In this document: piece by piece, positions 31,971-41,545 of the stretch
Layout: every line of letters starts with the position of its first letter
Position numbering within the stretch: the stretch's first letter is position 1
DNA from: an uncultured Clostridia bacterium
Lineage (GTDB): Bacteria; Bacillota; Clostridia; Christensenellales; Borkfalkiaceae
DNA: 64,000 nucleotides
Assembly: GCA_944367045.1 (NCBI GenBank)
Contig: CALVWI010000007.1
Location: forward strand, 31,444 to 95,443
Direction of reading: 5' to 3'
Program-made: the position numbers and the translations under genes
Notes under the pieces: model-generated
The model's database searches: none
What the model was told of the DNA's origin: nothing
What the model saw: only the letters and a program-made list of their open reading frames with translations

Positions 31971-33368
31971 ATGGCAAAATTCAATATGGATCCCAAGAAG
32001 CACCCCATGCCCTCGCAGGATCCCCTCGTGAGAAATAAGAACTTCAAGGAGGTCGCGCTCGGCTACTCCGCGGAGACCGCCGTCGAGGAGGCAAAGCGCT
32101 GTTTAAACTGCAAGAACCAACCCTGCGTTGCGGGCTGCCCCGTCAACGTCGCCATTCCCGAATTTATCGCGCTCGTCGCGGAGGGCAAGTTCGAGGAGGC
32201 CTACCAGGTCATCGCGCGCACGTCGTCGCTCCCCGCCGTCTGCGGCAGAGTCTGCCCGCAGGAGACGCAGTGCGAAGGAAAATGCACGCGCGGCATCAAG
32301 GGCGAGCCCGTCGGCATCGGCCGTCTCGAGCGCTTCGTCGCGGACTGGCACAACTCCCACGCGACGGAGGCCCCCGCAAAGCCCGCTCCCAACGGGCACA
32401 AGGTCGCCATCGTCGGCTCGGGTCCCGCAGGCCTCACCTGCGCGGGCGACCTCGCCAAGCTCGGCTATGACGTGACCGTCTTTGAAGCGCTGCACCTCGC
32501 GGGCGGCGTGCTCGTCTACGGCATTCCCGAGTTCCGTCTCCCGAAGGCCATCGTCGAGAAGGAAGTGGACAACCTCAAAGCCCTCGGCGTCAAGGTGATG
32601 ACGGACATGGTCATCGGCAAGGTTTTGACCATCGACGAACTCAAGGAAGAGTTCGGCTTCGAGGCGGTGTTCCTCGGCACGGGCGCGGGCCTTCCCCGCT
32701 TCATGAACATTCCCGGCGAGAATGCCAAGGGCGTGTTCTCCGCCAACGAATACCTCACCCGCAGCAACCTCATGAAGGCGTATGAGCCGGACAGCGAGAC
32801 CCCCATCTACCACGGCAAGAAGGTCGCCGTCGTGGGCGGCGGCAACGTCGCAATGGACGCGGCGCGCTCTGCAAAGCGCCTCGGTGCGGACGTCGTGTAC
32901 ATCGTCTACCGCCGTTCGGAGGCGGAACTTCCCGCCCGCCGCGAGGAAGTCGAGCACGCCAAGGAGGAGGAAATTATCTTCAAGCTCCTCACCAACCCCG
33001 TCGAAGTCTTGACCGATGCGGACGACAACGTCGTGGGCCTCCGCTGCATTCAGATGGAGCTGGGCGAACCCGACGCCTCGGGCCGCCGCCGTCCCATCGA
33101 GAAGAAGGGCAGCGAGTTCAACATGGACGTCGACTGCGTCATCATGGCGCTCGGCACCTCCCCCAATCCCCTGCTCAAGAAGACGACCGCGAGCCTTGAG
33201 ACCAAGCCGCGCGGCGAGATCGTTGCGGACGAGCACGGCAAGACGTCGCTTGACGGCGTGTATGCGGGCGGCGACGCCGTGACGGGCGCTGCGACCGTCA
33301 TCCTCGCGATGGGCGCAGGCAAGACTGCCGCCAAAGCGATGGACGAGTATATCCGCTCCAAATCTTAA
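31971..33368 (+). CDS. nfnB: NfnB: NADPH-binding large subunit (glutamate synthase beta-like)
   Basis: The large subunit of NfnAB, related to the small subunit of glutamate synthase. Two [4Fe-4S] clusters are predicted from CLNCKNQPCVAGCPV and CGRVCPQETQCEGKC near the N terminus, followed by an FAD Rossmann motif VAIVGSGPAGLTCAGDL and an NADPH-binding VAVVGGGNVAMDAARSA. The final GGDAVTGAATVILAMGAGK completes the FAD site. I set the start at ATG 31971 (AAGGAGG upstream) rather than the longer open frame, placing it 1 bp after nfnA. No glutamate synthase large subunit is nearby, which favours Nfn over GltD. It supplies NADPH using ferredoxin reduced by PFOR. Confidence 0.9.
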   Translation: MAKFNMDPKKHPMPSQDPLVRNKNFKEVALGYSAETAVEEAKRCLNCKNQPCVAGCPVNVAIPEFIALVAEGKFEEAYQVIARTSSLPAVCGRVCPQETQCEGKCTRGIKGEPVGIGRLERFVADWHNSHATEAPAKPAPNGHKVAIVGSGPAGLTCAGDLAKLGYDVTVFEALHLAGGVLVYGIPEFRLPKAIVEKEVDNLKALGVKVMTDMVIGKVLTIDELKEEFGFEAVFLGTGAGLPRFMNIPGENAKGVFSANEYLTRSNLMKAYEPDSETPIYHGKKVAVVGGGNVAMDAARSAKRLGADVVYIVYRRSEAELPARREEVEHAKEEEIIFKLLTNPVEVLTDADDNVVGLRCIQMELGEPDASGRRRPIEKKGSEFNMDVDCVIMALGTSPNPLLKKTTASLETKPRGEIVADEHGKTSLDGVYAGGDAVTGAATVILAMGAGKTAAKAMDEYIRSKS

Positions 33369-33378
33369 AAGGCACACA

Positions 33379-33413
33379 AAAAAAGGCCCCCTTTGAAAGG
33401 GAGCCTTTTTTTG
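33379..33413 (+). terminator. Terminator of nfnAB
   Basis: Seven A plus GGC, a mismatch, then CCC pair with GGG, GCC and seven T around a short A/T-rich loop. The right arm and following bases recur after the next gene. Confidence 0.82.
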
Positions 33414-33469
33414 CGCTTTTGCGAAAGGTTTTTGCCCCGTCGCGCGAGTTATGTATAGGAGGTGTTTGC

Positions 33470-33952
33470 ATGAAAAAGATGTTTGCGTCCGTCTTCCTTG
33501 CCCTTGCCGCCGCGCTCTGCCTGATATTTCCCGCCTGTTCGGAAGGCGTGCCCTATGAAGTGCGCTATGTGAAGGCACCGCTCGGTCGGGACGAGGGCAG
33601 CGCACCCCGCATCCTTAAAAGCGCGGACGAATTTGAGGACTACATCGCCGCCGAGACGGAGGCCGTGGAGGTCCCCGTCACGCTCTTTGAGGACGACTTC
33701 CTTGCACGGTACGACGACGCGTTCTTCGAGGACGGCTTTGTCGTCGCGTTCATGGTCGCGCTCGGCAGCGGCTCGTACGGCTTTCAAGTCCGCGGCGTCA
33801 CTTCGGAAGATGAGATGCTCCTGATCGCCTGCGAGGTCGGCTACCCGCCTCCCGGCACCGCCGTGACGGAAGATATGGCGTATTGGTACACCTTCGTCGA
33901 GCTTGAGAGCGGCTATGACTTTGCAGGGACCGTCGAGCTCATCGTAAACTAA
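33470..33952 (+). CDS. Predicted lipoprotein of unknown function, 160 aa
   Basis: I do not recognise the mature domain. MKKMFASVFLALAAALCLIF followed by PACSEG is a lipoprotein signal peptide with the lipid-attachment Cys near residue 23, so the protein should be anchored outside the cell. The rest is acidic with alternating strand-like segments and no extra Cys. The ATG at 33470 has AGGAGGTG upstream; the frame is open further 5' but lacks a signal there. The gene stands between two terminators that share 24 identical bases, and no clear promoter lies in the 57 bp before it. Confidence 0.72.
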   Translation: MKKMFASVFLALAAALCLIFPACSEGVPYEVRYVKAPLGRDEGSAPRILKSADEFEDYIAAETEAVEVPVTLFEDDFLARYDDAFFEDGFVVAFMVALGSGSYGFQVRGVTSEDEMLLIACEVGYPPPGTAVTEDMAYWYTFVELESGYDFAGTVELIVN

Positions 33953-33955
33953 ACG

Positions 33956-33987
33956 AAAAGGCTCCCTCAAAGGGAGCCTTTTTTTGC
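33956..33987. terminator. Bidirectional terminator between lipoprotein gene and dnaJ
   Basis: Perfect 12-bp stem AAAAGGCTCCCT/AGGGAGCCTTTT (33956-33967 with 33971-33982, loop CAA) with T-run on the plus strand and A-tract on the other side. Confidence 0.88.
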
Positions 33988-33990
33988 GCT

Positions 33991-35127
33991 TTATTGTCTG
34001 TAGGCGTCCGTGCCGTAGAGGGCGGACATGTCGTCCGAATACTTCTTGGCCTTGTCGTACTGACGGACATCGCACGCCGCGCCCGCTTCCTGCACCTTTT
34101 TCTTCTGATCGCGGTTGAGGTGCGTGGGCACTTCGACAAAGACGTTCAAATACAGATTGCCCGTGCCGTTGCGCGTCTTCAAGCCCTTGCCGCGGATGGT
34201 GAACGTCGTGCCCGTCTGCGTGCCCTCGGGAATGGGATAGTCGAAGGCGTCGTCGATGGTGGGAACGCGCACCGTGCCGCCGAGGCAGGCCGTCGCGAAG
34301 GGAATGGGAAGGTCGACGTAGAGGTCCATGTTCTTGCGACGGAAGATCTTGTGCGGCTCCACGCGGAACACGACGATGAGGTCGCCCGCGGGGCCCCCTT
34401 CCGTACTCGCCTGACCGAACCCGCGCTTGCGGATATACGAATTGGTATCCACGCCCGCAGGAATGGACAGCGAGACCTTGGTCTCCTTCCTGATATAGCC
34501 CTTGCCCTTGCAGTCGGGGCATTTATCGGTGATGATCTTGCCCTTGCCGCCGCAGTCGGGGCAGGCGCCGACGCGGACCATGCGGCCGAACATCGTGTCC
34601 TGCGAGAATCTCACCTGACCCTTGCCGCCGCAGCGGGAACACGTCTTATAGGCCGTGCCGCCCTTTGCGCCCGTGCCCTTACAGGTCGGGCAGGGCTCGT
34701 TGCGGTAGTAGCTCACTTCCTTGACGCAGCCCTTCGCAGCGTCCATGAACGAAAGGCGCATCTCGAGCTGGATGTCCTCGCCCGAGGTATCGCGCTGGAC
34801 GGAGGCGTTGCCGCCGAAGCCCTGGAAGATGCTGTCGAAGATGTCGCCGAATCCTCCGCCGCCGAAGCCGCCGAACCCGCCTGCGCCGCCCATGCCTCCC
34901 ATACCGGGATGCTCCTGCTCGTAGTCGTAGGCCGCGCGCTTTTGTTTATCGGAGAGCACTTCGTTCGCCTCGTTGATCTCCTTGAACTTCTCGGCCGCGA
35001 GCTTGTCGTTGGGGTGCAAATCGGGGTGATACTGCTTGACGAGCTTCTTGTAGGCCGCCTTGATCTCCTCCTCCGTTGCATCCTTGCTCACGCCGAGCAC
35101 TTCGTAATAGTTCTTCTTTTCTGCCAT
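33991..35127 (-). CDS. dnaJ: Chaperone DnaJ (Hsp40)
   Basis: The DnaK co-chaperone that delivers unfolded clients and stimulates ATP hydrolysis. The 378-residue protein is a type I DnaJ: J domain with [10 protein letters not shown] (HPD motif), a Gly/Phe-rich linker ([19 protein letters not shown]), a zinc domain with four repeats ([32 protein letters not shown]), and C-terminal substrate-binding barrels. It is the last gene of the grpE-dnaK-dnaJ group on the minus strand, 133 bp after dnaK. An 11-bp GC hairpin lies in that gap. Confidence 0.98.
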   Translation of the reverse strand: MAEKKNYYEVLGVSKDATEEEIKAAYKKLVKQYHPDLHPNDKLAAEKFKEINEANEVLSDKQKRAAYDYEQEHPGMGGMGGAGGFGGFGGGGFGDIFDSIFQGFGGNASVQRDTSGEDIQLEMRLSFMDAAKGCVKEVSYYRNEPCPTCKGTGAKGGTAYKTCSRCGGKGQVRFSQDTMFGRMVRVGACPDCGGKGKIITDKCPDCKGKGYIRKETKVSLSIPAGVDTNSYIRKRGFGQASTEGGPAGDLIVVFRVEPHKIFRRKNMDLYVDLPIPFATACLGGTVRVPTIDDAFDYPIPEGTQTGTTFTIRGKGLKTRNGTGNLYLNVFVEVPTHLNRDQKKKVQEAGAACDVRQYDKAKKYSDDMSALYGTDAYRQ

Positions 35128-35210
35128 GACGAAGATGACCTCCTCTGAATGTAGGCCCCTCGGGAAGGCCCGCCCTTTTCAAGCGGGAGCGCGCCCTCCG
35201 AATGACCCCA

Positions 35211-35235
35211 TAAGGGGCGGCAGCGCCGCCCCTTA
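35211..35235 (-). other. GC hairpin between dnaK and dnaJ
   Basis: Perfect 11-bp stem (35211-35221 with 35225-35235, loop AGC) without a U-run. It could protect the dnaK mRNA end or reduce read-through into dnaJ. Confidence 0.6.
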
Positions 35236-35260
35236 CATCGCCTTATTACGGCTGTTTACG

Positions 35261-37120
<1,860 letters not shown>

Positions 37121-37717
37121 TTACTTTGTGACGTGGACCTGCGCGTACCGAAGTACTTTGCCGTCCTTTTCATAGCCCTTGGAAAACACTTGCTTGACGA
37201 TGCCGCTCTCTTCGCCCTCATCAGGATCGGAGGCCATGATGGCCTCGCACTTCTCGGGGTCGAAGGGCTGCCCGACGGGATCGATGGGGGTAATCTTCTC
37301 ATCCTCCAGGATCTTCTCGAAGGCCTTCAGCACCATCTCGATGCCCTTGTGCGTCTTTTCGTCCTGACAGGATTGAAGTGCGCGCTCGAGGTTGTCCGCG
37401 ATGGGGAAGAGCTTCGATACGACGTCCGACCTGCCCTCGGCGTAAGCCTGAGCGCGGGTCATGGCCGTGCGCTTCCGATAGTTGTCGTACTCGGCAGTTA
37501 CCGAATACCACTTGCGCTTGAAGTCCTCGGCCGCCGCCTTCGCCTCTTCGCAGGCCTTGAGTGCGGCGTCAAGCTCCGCGTTCCCGACTTCCTCGAGGGC
37601 TTCCGCTTCCTTCATTTCTTCCTGAGCGTCCGCCTGTGCCTCGGTCACGGGAACTTCTTCTTGTTGTTGATTTTTTTCTGCTTTGCTCATACCGCCCTTT
37701 GCCTTTTTCGTTTTCAT
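37121..37717 (-). CDS. grpE: Nucleotide exchange factor GrpE
   Basis: GrpE exchanges ADP on DnaK and acts as its thermosensor. The 198-residue protein has an acidic, Gln-rich disordered N terminus, a long dimerising coiled coil (about residues 45-110), the conserved RKRTAMTRAQAY segment, and a C-terminal beta domain ending GKVLRYAQVHVTK. The start is ambiguous: ATG 37717 (MKTKKAKGG) has a weak ribosome site, while ATG 37690 (MSKAEKNQQQ) follows AAAGGGCGG. No hrcA gene precedes it and no CIRCE element is visible upstream, so heat-shock control here is not the usual HrcA type, or the operator lies elsewhere. Confidence 0.95.
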   Translation of the reverse strand: MKTKKAKGGMSKAEKNQQQEEVPVTEAQADAQEEMKEAEALEEVGNAELDAALKACEEAKAAAEDFKRKWYSVTAEYDNYRKRTAMTRAQAYAEGRSDVVSKLFPIADNLERALQSCQDEKTHKGIEMVLKAFEKILEDEKITPIDPVGQPFDPEKCEAIMASDPDEGEESGIVKQVFSKGYEKDGKVLRYAQVHVTK

Positions 37718-37799
37718 TCACTTCTAATATAAGGTGATTTCGCCCCGCTTAAACGCTTTTCCACCGATTTTTTGCGCCTTTTTCGGAAATTTTTTCCAC

Positions 37800-37827
37800 G
37801 AAAAAAGCGGACCCGCAGCGAGCCCGC
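37800..37827 (-). terminator. Terminator of pyrimidine operon
   Basis: On the minus strand a 9-bp stem starting AGCGG and ending CCGCT, with two G-U wobbles, is followed by TTTTTT. It lies 17 bp after the pyrE stop. Confidence 0.75.
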
Positions 37828-37843
37828 TCTCTTGAAAATGATT

Positions 37844-38497
37844 TTATGCGCCGTACTGTGCGCGATAAGCGCGCATGGCGGGAAGGTACTCTCTTCCCCC
37901 GATGACGCCCTCCTCGATGGCCGAGATGATGTCCTCCATCGTCACGATGGAATATACCTTGATGCCGAACGTGTCGAAGGCCTCTGCGACGGCCGACTTC
38001 TCGCCCGTGCCCTTCTCCTGACGGTCGACGGAGATGATCATCGCCTCGACATTGACTTTCGCTTCCTCCTCGAGCTTGGGGAGAATTTCCCGAAGCGCCT
38101 TGCCCGAGGTCATGACGTCCTCGATGATGCACACCGTGTCGCCGTCCGAGAGCTTCTGCCCGACGAAGAGACCGCCCTCGCCGTGGTCCTTGACTTCCTT
38201 CCTGTCGAAGCAGAAGCCGACGTCCACGCCGTGGTTCTTCGCAAGCGCGATGGCCGTTGCGACGGCGAGCGGGATGCCCTTGTAGGCGGGGCCGACGAGC
38301 GTTTGAACGTTCACGCCGTGCTCCAGATAGCACTCTGCGTAGTATTCGCCGAGCTGGGCGATCTGCGCGCCCGTGCGGTACTTGCCCGCGTTGATGAAGT
38401 AGGGCGCCTTTCTGCCGCTCTTTAAGGTGAAATCGCCGAAGAGAAGCACTTCGTTTTCCACCATGAACTTGATGAACCGCTGTTTGTAGTTGAGCAT
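37844..38497 (-). CDS. pyrE: Orotate phosphoribosyltransferase
   Basis: PyrE joins orotate to PRPP to make orotidine 5'-phosphate, the fifth step of UMP synthesis. The 217-residue product carries the PRPP-binding motif TVCIIEDVMTSGKALRE, plus FTLKSGRKAPYFINAGKY near the N terminus and LVGPAYKGIPLA. ATG 38497 has AAGGAG upstream; the open frame continues far upstream in the pyrD region but is not coding there. It is the last gene of the pyr operon, and pyrF supplies the next enzyme. Confidence 0.97.
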   Translation of the reverse strand: MLNYKQRFIKFMVENEVLLFGDFTLKSGRKAPYFINAGKYRTGAQIAQLGEYYAECYLEHGVNVQTLVGPAYKGIPLAVATAIALAKNHGVDVGFCFDRKEVKDHGEGGLFVGQKLSDGDTVCIIEDVMTSGKALREILPKLEEEAKVNVEAMIISVDRQEKGTGEKSAVAEAFDTFGIKVYSIVTMEDIISAIEEGVIGGREYLPAMRAYRAQYGA

Positions 38498-38514
38498 ATG
38501 TTTTCTCCTTTTTG

Positions 38515-39417
38515 TTATTGCAGTGCGCCCGTGAGGGAGGTGACGTGCGAGACGCCGTGGCGGTCGCACCAGTCGTGAAGGCCCGCGATGATCTTCGGGC
38601 AGGCGAAGGTATCCGTAAAGTTGTGCGTGCCCACCTGCACGGCCGTGGCGCCCGCCATCAGAAATTCCACGGCGTCCTCGGCGGTGCAGATGCCCCCCAT
38701 GCCGATGACGGGAATGTGGACGGCGCGGCTCGCCTCGTACACCATGCGCACGGCGATGGGCTTGATGCCCGCGCCCGACACGCCGCCCGTCATGTTGGCA
38801 AGCAGCGGTTTCCTCTTTTCGATGTCGATGACCATGCCCGTGAAGGTATTGACGAGCGAAATGGCGTCCGCGCCTCCCCTCTCCGCCGCCTGTGCGTTGA
38901 GCGCGATGCTCTCCACATTGGGCGAGAGCTTGACGATGAGGGGCGTCCTTTTCAGGCTCCCCTTCGCGGCGCGGGTGACTTCCTCGATGGTCTCGGGGCG
39001 GATGCCGAACGCCATGCCCCCGCACTTCACGTTGGGGCAGGAGATGTTGAGCTCCACAAAGTCGACGAGGCCGTCAAGCCGCGCGCAGATCTCCGAATAG
39101 TCCTCGATGGTGCTGCCCGCGACGTTGGCAAGCACGCGGGTCTTACTTTTCAGCCACTCCAAATCGTTCTCGATGAACGCCTCGACGCCCGGGTTTTGAA
39201 GCCCGACGGCGTTGAGGATGACGCTCTTCCCCTCTGCAATGCGGGGAACGGGGTTGCCGAGGCGGGGCTTTAGGGTGAGGCCCTTGGTCGCCACGCCGCC
39301 GAGGCAGGAAATATCGTAGAGTTCGTTGAACTCCCGCCCGAACCCGAAGGTGCCCGAGGCGGGGATGACGGGGTTCTTGAGCTTCACCCCGCAAAGCTGC
39401 AAAGAAAGGTCTGCCAT
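38515..39417 (-). CDS. pyrD: Dihydroorotate dehydrogenase B, catalytic subunit
   Basis: The class 1B enzyme that oxidises dihydroorotate to orotate and passes electrons through PyrK to NAD+. The 300-residue FMN barrel shows NPVIPASGTFGFG near the N terminus, the catalytic Cys in FVELNISCPNVKCGG, VKLSPNVESI, and FMN-phosphate motifs IGMGGICTAED and LMAGATAVQVGT. I place the start at ATG 39417 with GGGAG upstream. In the operon it is separated from its partner pyrK by a small membrane protein gene, which is unusual since pyrK and pyrD are normally adjacent. Confidence 0.97.
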   Translation of the reverse strand: MADLSLQLCGVKLKNPVIPASGTFGFGREFNELYDISCLGGVATKGLTLKPRLGNPVPRIAEGKSVILNAVGLQNPGVEAFIENDLEWLKSKTRVLANVAGSTIEDYSEICARLDGLVDFVELNISCPNVKCGGMAFGIRPETIEEVTRAAKGSLKRTPLIVKLSPNVESIALNAQAAERGGADAISLVNTFTGMVIDIEKRKPLLANMTGGVSGAGIKPIAVRMVYEASRAVHIPVIGMGGICTAEDAVEFLMAGATAVQVGTHNFTDTFACPKIIAGLHDWCDRHGVSHVTSLTGALQ

Positions 39418-39419
39418 GT

Positions 39420-39887
39420 TTATTCTCCCTTGCCCTCGCTTGCATATTCGCGCATGAGGGTGATGAGGCGGTCGTGGACCGCTTCCACGTCGGCGACAAA
39501 GTCGCTCTCGATGCTCCCGCCTGCATAATCCACTGTGAGCTTGCCCCAGCCGTAATCGCCATACCGAGAATGGGCACGGCGGCAGCGCACGTTCAGAATG
39601 TCCTTCAGCGGAATGTTCTTTCCCAAAAATAAGATGTGATCGCCCTCGCGCTCGCAGATGACGTCGGGCGTTTTCATCGCCTTGACGAAGTAAACAGTGC
39701 CGAGGACGGCGACGAGCACCCCCGCGACGATGAGCAGCCCCCATGTAACGGACTGCCCCGTCTCGCCGTCCGCCTGCCCCATGAAGAGCACCGAAACGAT
39801 GAGGAGAGCGACGCCAAAAAGGGCGGCGCAGAAGTACATCGGCCGAGCGGCGCCCGTGCGGCGGGCGATGACTTCGGGCTCCGTCAT
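39420..39887 (-). CDS. Two-helix membrane protein with PH-like domain, inside pyr operon
   Basis: I do not recognise this 155-residue protein as a pyrimidine enzyme. Two hydrophobic helices (about residues 15-37 and 45-67) form a hairpin, followed by a roughly 85-residue cytoplasmic domain (VICEREGDHILFLGKNIPLKD) with the strand pattern of bacterial PH-like domains. Its ATG overlaps the pyrK stop as ATGA, and pyrD starts 2 bp after its stop, so it is translated together with both subunits of dihydroorotate dehydrogenase. It might tether the PyrK-PyrD complex to the membrane or be an unrelated passenger. Low-GC relatives normally lack such a gene here. Confidence 0.75.
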   Translation of the reverse strand: MTEPEVIARRTGAARPMYFCAALFGVALLIVSVLFMGQADGETGQSVTWGLLIVAGVLVAVLGTVYFVKAMKTPDVICEREGDHILFLGKNIPLKDILNVRCRRAHSRYGDYGWGKLTVDYAGGSIESDFVADVEAVHDRLITLMREYASEGKGE

Positions 39888-40636
39888 AGGGCGACCTCGT
39901 TGATGTTGAACACGGGGCCGTCCTTGCAGACGCGGGCGTGCGCGCCGTCCGTCTTTTCGCACACGCACACGAGGCACGCGCCGATGCCGCACCCCATGCG
40001 CTCTTCCAAAGAGACGTAGACGGGGATATTGCGCCCCTCCGTCGCCTTTTTCAAGGCGTGCAGCATGGGGACGGGCCCGCAGGAGAGGATAATATCGGGC
40101 TTGATCTCCTCGATCTCCTCCATGAACGCCTGCACGGACGTGCCGTGATAGCCCATGCTGCCGTCGTCCGTCGCAACGACGAGGCGGTCGCTCCGCTGCA
40201 GTTCATAGGGCATGCAGTACGCCGCGCGGTTACGAAAGCCCATATAAGAGAAGAGCTGCTTCTTGCCCTGATAGGCACGGATGACGGAGATGAGCGGGAA
40301 GATACCGACGCCGCCGCCCACGAGGGCGACGCGCTGTTCCTGCTCCCCCACATAGAACCCGTTGCCAAGGGGAAGGAGCACGGAGAGCTTTTCGCCCTGT
40401 TTATACGTTTCCGCGAGGGCGCGCGTGCCGCCGCCCTTGAGCTGATAGCACACGGTGATGCGCTCCCCTTCCGCCTTGCACACAGCGATGGGACGGCGCA
40501 GGGGGAACCCCGCCACGCCCACCATGCAGAACTGCCCGGGGCGCACTTTGAGTTCATCTTCCGTCGCAAACGTCAGGGAATAGATATTCTCCGCAATGCG
40601 GATATTTTCCAAAATGGTCGCCGTTACTTCGCGCAT
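39884..40636 (-). CDS. pyrK: Dihydroorotate dehydrogenase electron transfer subunit
   Basis: PyrK binds FAD and a [2Fe-2S] cluster and carries electrons from PyrD to NAD+. The 250-residue product has the FAD barrel (RPGQFCMVGVAGFPLRRPI), a nucleotide-binding domain (VALVGGGVGIFPLISV) and the C-terminal cluster motif MGCGIGACLVCVC followed by a fourth Cys in VCKDGPVF. The start is ATG 40636, which overlaps the end of pyrF by 13 bp. It is followed, with ATGA overlap, by the unknown membrane protein. NfnA in this window is a related flavoprotein. Confidence 0.96.
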   Translation of the reverse strand: MREVTATILENIRIAENIYSLTFATEDELKVRPGQFCMVGVAGFPLRRPIAVCKAEGERITVCYQLKGGGTRALAETYKQGEKLSVLLPLGNGFYVGEQEQRVALVGGGVGIFPLISVIRAYQGKKQLFSYMGFRNRAAYCMPYELQRSDRLVVATDDGSMGYHGTSVQAFMEEIEEIKPDIILSCGPVPMLHALKKATEGRNIPVYVSLEERMGCGIGACLVCVCEKTDGAHARVCKDGPVFNINEVAL

Positions 40637-41535
40637 ATTGCCCCCAAGACGCTCTGAAGGTCCGCCCGCATGTCGAGGCAGGCCTGCCGCGCCGCTTCGT
40701 CGTAATTCCCGCCGCGCTTTCTGTAGGCGCACAGCACCCCGCGCGAGTTGTTGACGACGCCGCCGAGGCCGCACGAATCGAAACAGTTCTTGAGCATCTC
40801 GGCGTTCGCGCCCTGCGCGCCGTATCCGGGCACGAGGAAGAAGGTGTGGGGAAGCCTTGCGCGCAGCACTTTGGCCTCCTCGGGATAGGTCGCGCCCACG
40901 ACGGCTCCGACGCGCGAATAGTCGTACTTACCGACGGTGCCCTCGCCCCACTTTTCCACCATGTCGCCCATGCACTCGTAGACGGTGCGGCCGTCCGCGA
41001 GTTTGAGATTCTGAAGCTCGCCCGAGGAGGGGTTGCTCGTCTTGACGAGGACGAAGATGCCCTTATCATGCGCATTGCACTGCTCTACAAAGGGCACGAT
41101 GCCGTCCGAGCCGAGATAGCCGTTGACCGTCAGAAAGTCGGACGGGAAGGCGGGAAAGGTATTCCCCTCCACCTTGCTCTCGCCGAGGTAGGCGGTCGCG
41201 TACTGGGAGGCCGTCGCGCCGATGTCGTTGCGCTTGGCGTCCGTGATGACGACGAGGCCCTGCTCCTTGGCATAGCGGAGCGTCTCCAAAAACGCCTTCA
41301 TGCCCGCGGGGCCGTATTGCTCGTAGTAGGCGATCTGCACCTTGACGGAGGGCACGATGTCGTAGACCGCGTCGATGATGCCGCGGTTGAACATCAGAAT
41401 GGCTTCCGCCGCGTCCTCCGCTGTCTTTGCACCCGCGCGCATATTCTCGGGCAGGTAGTCGAAGGAGGTATCCAGCCCCACGCAGGTGGGGTTTTGCTTT
41501 TCGATGATTTTCTCAATGAGGGTATCGACGATCAT
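40624..41535 (-). CDS. pyrF: Orotidine 5'-phosphate decarboxylase
   Basis: The last step of UMP synthesis, decarboxylating OMP. The 303-residue length and the segments NPTCVGLDTSFDYLP and VVITDAKRNDIGATASQYA place it in the longer type 2 subfamily; the Asp-Lys-x-x-Asp catalytic tetrad is in DAKRND. VVGATYPEE and FLVPGYGAQG form the phosphate-binding end of the barrel. ATG 41535 follows AAGGAG, 10 bp after pyrC. The order pyrC-pyrF-pyrK-x-pyrD-pyrE places this last-step gene upstream of pyrE. Confidence 0.97.
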   Translation of the reverse strand: MIVDTLIEKIIEKQNPTCVGLDTSFDYLPENMRAGAKTAEDAAEAILMFNRGIIDAVYDIVPSVKVQIAYYEQYGPAGMKAFLETLRYAKEQGLVVITDAKRNDIGATASQYATAYLGESKVEGNTFPAFPSDFLTVNGYLGSDGIVPFVEQCNAHDKGIFVLVKTSNPSSGELQNLKLADGRTVYECMGDMVEKWGEGTVGKYDYSRVGAVVGATYPEEAKVLRARLPHTFFLVPGYGAQGANAEMLKNCFDSCGLGGVVNNSRGVLCAYRKRGGNYDEAARQACLDMRADLQSVLGAICAK

Positions 41536-41545
41536 AATTTTCTCC

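Larger units (their letters stand above)
33397..33992. repeat. 24-bp direct repeats flanking a lipoprotein gene
   Basis: The same 24 bases, AAAGGGAGCC then TTTTTTTGCGCTTT, occur at 33397-33420 and 33969-33992, in the terminators on either side of the gene at 33470-33952. This could reflect a duplication or a cassette-like insertion at a terminator. Confidence 0.6.
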
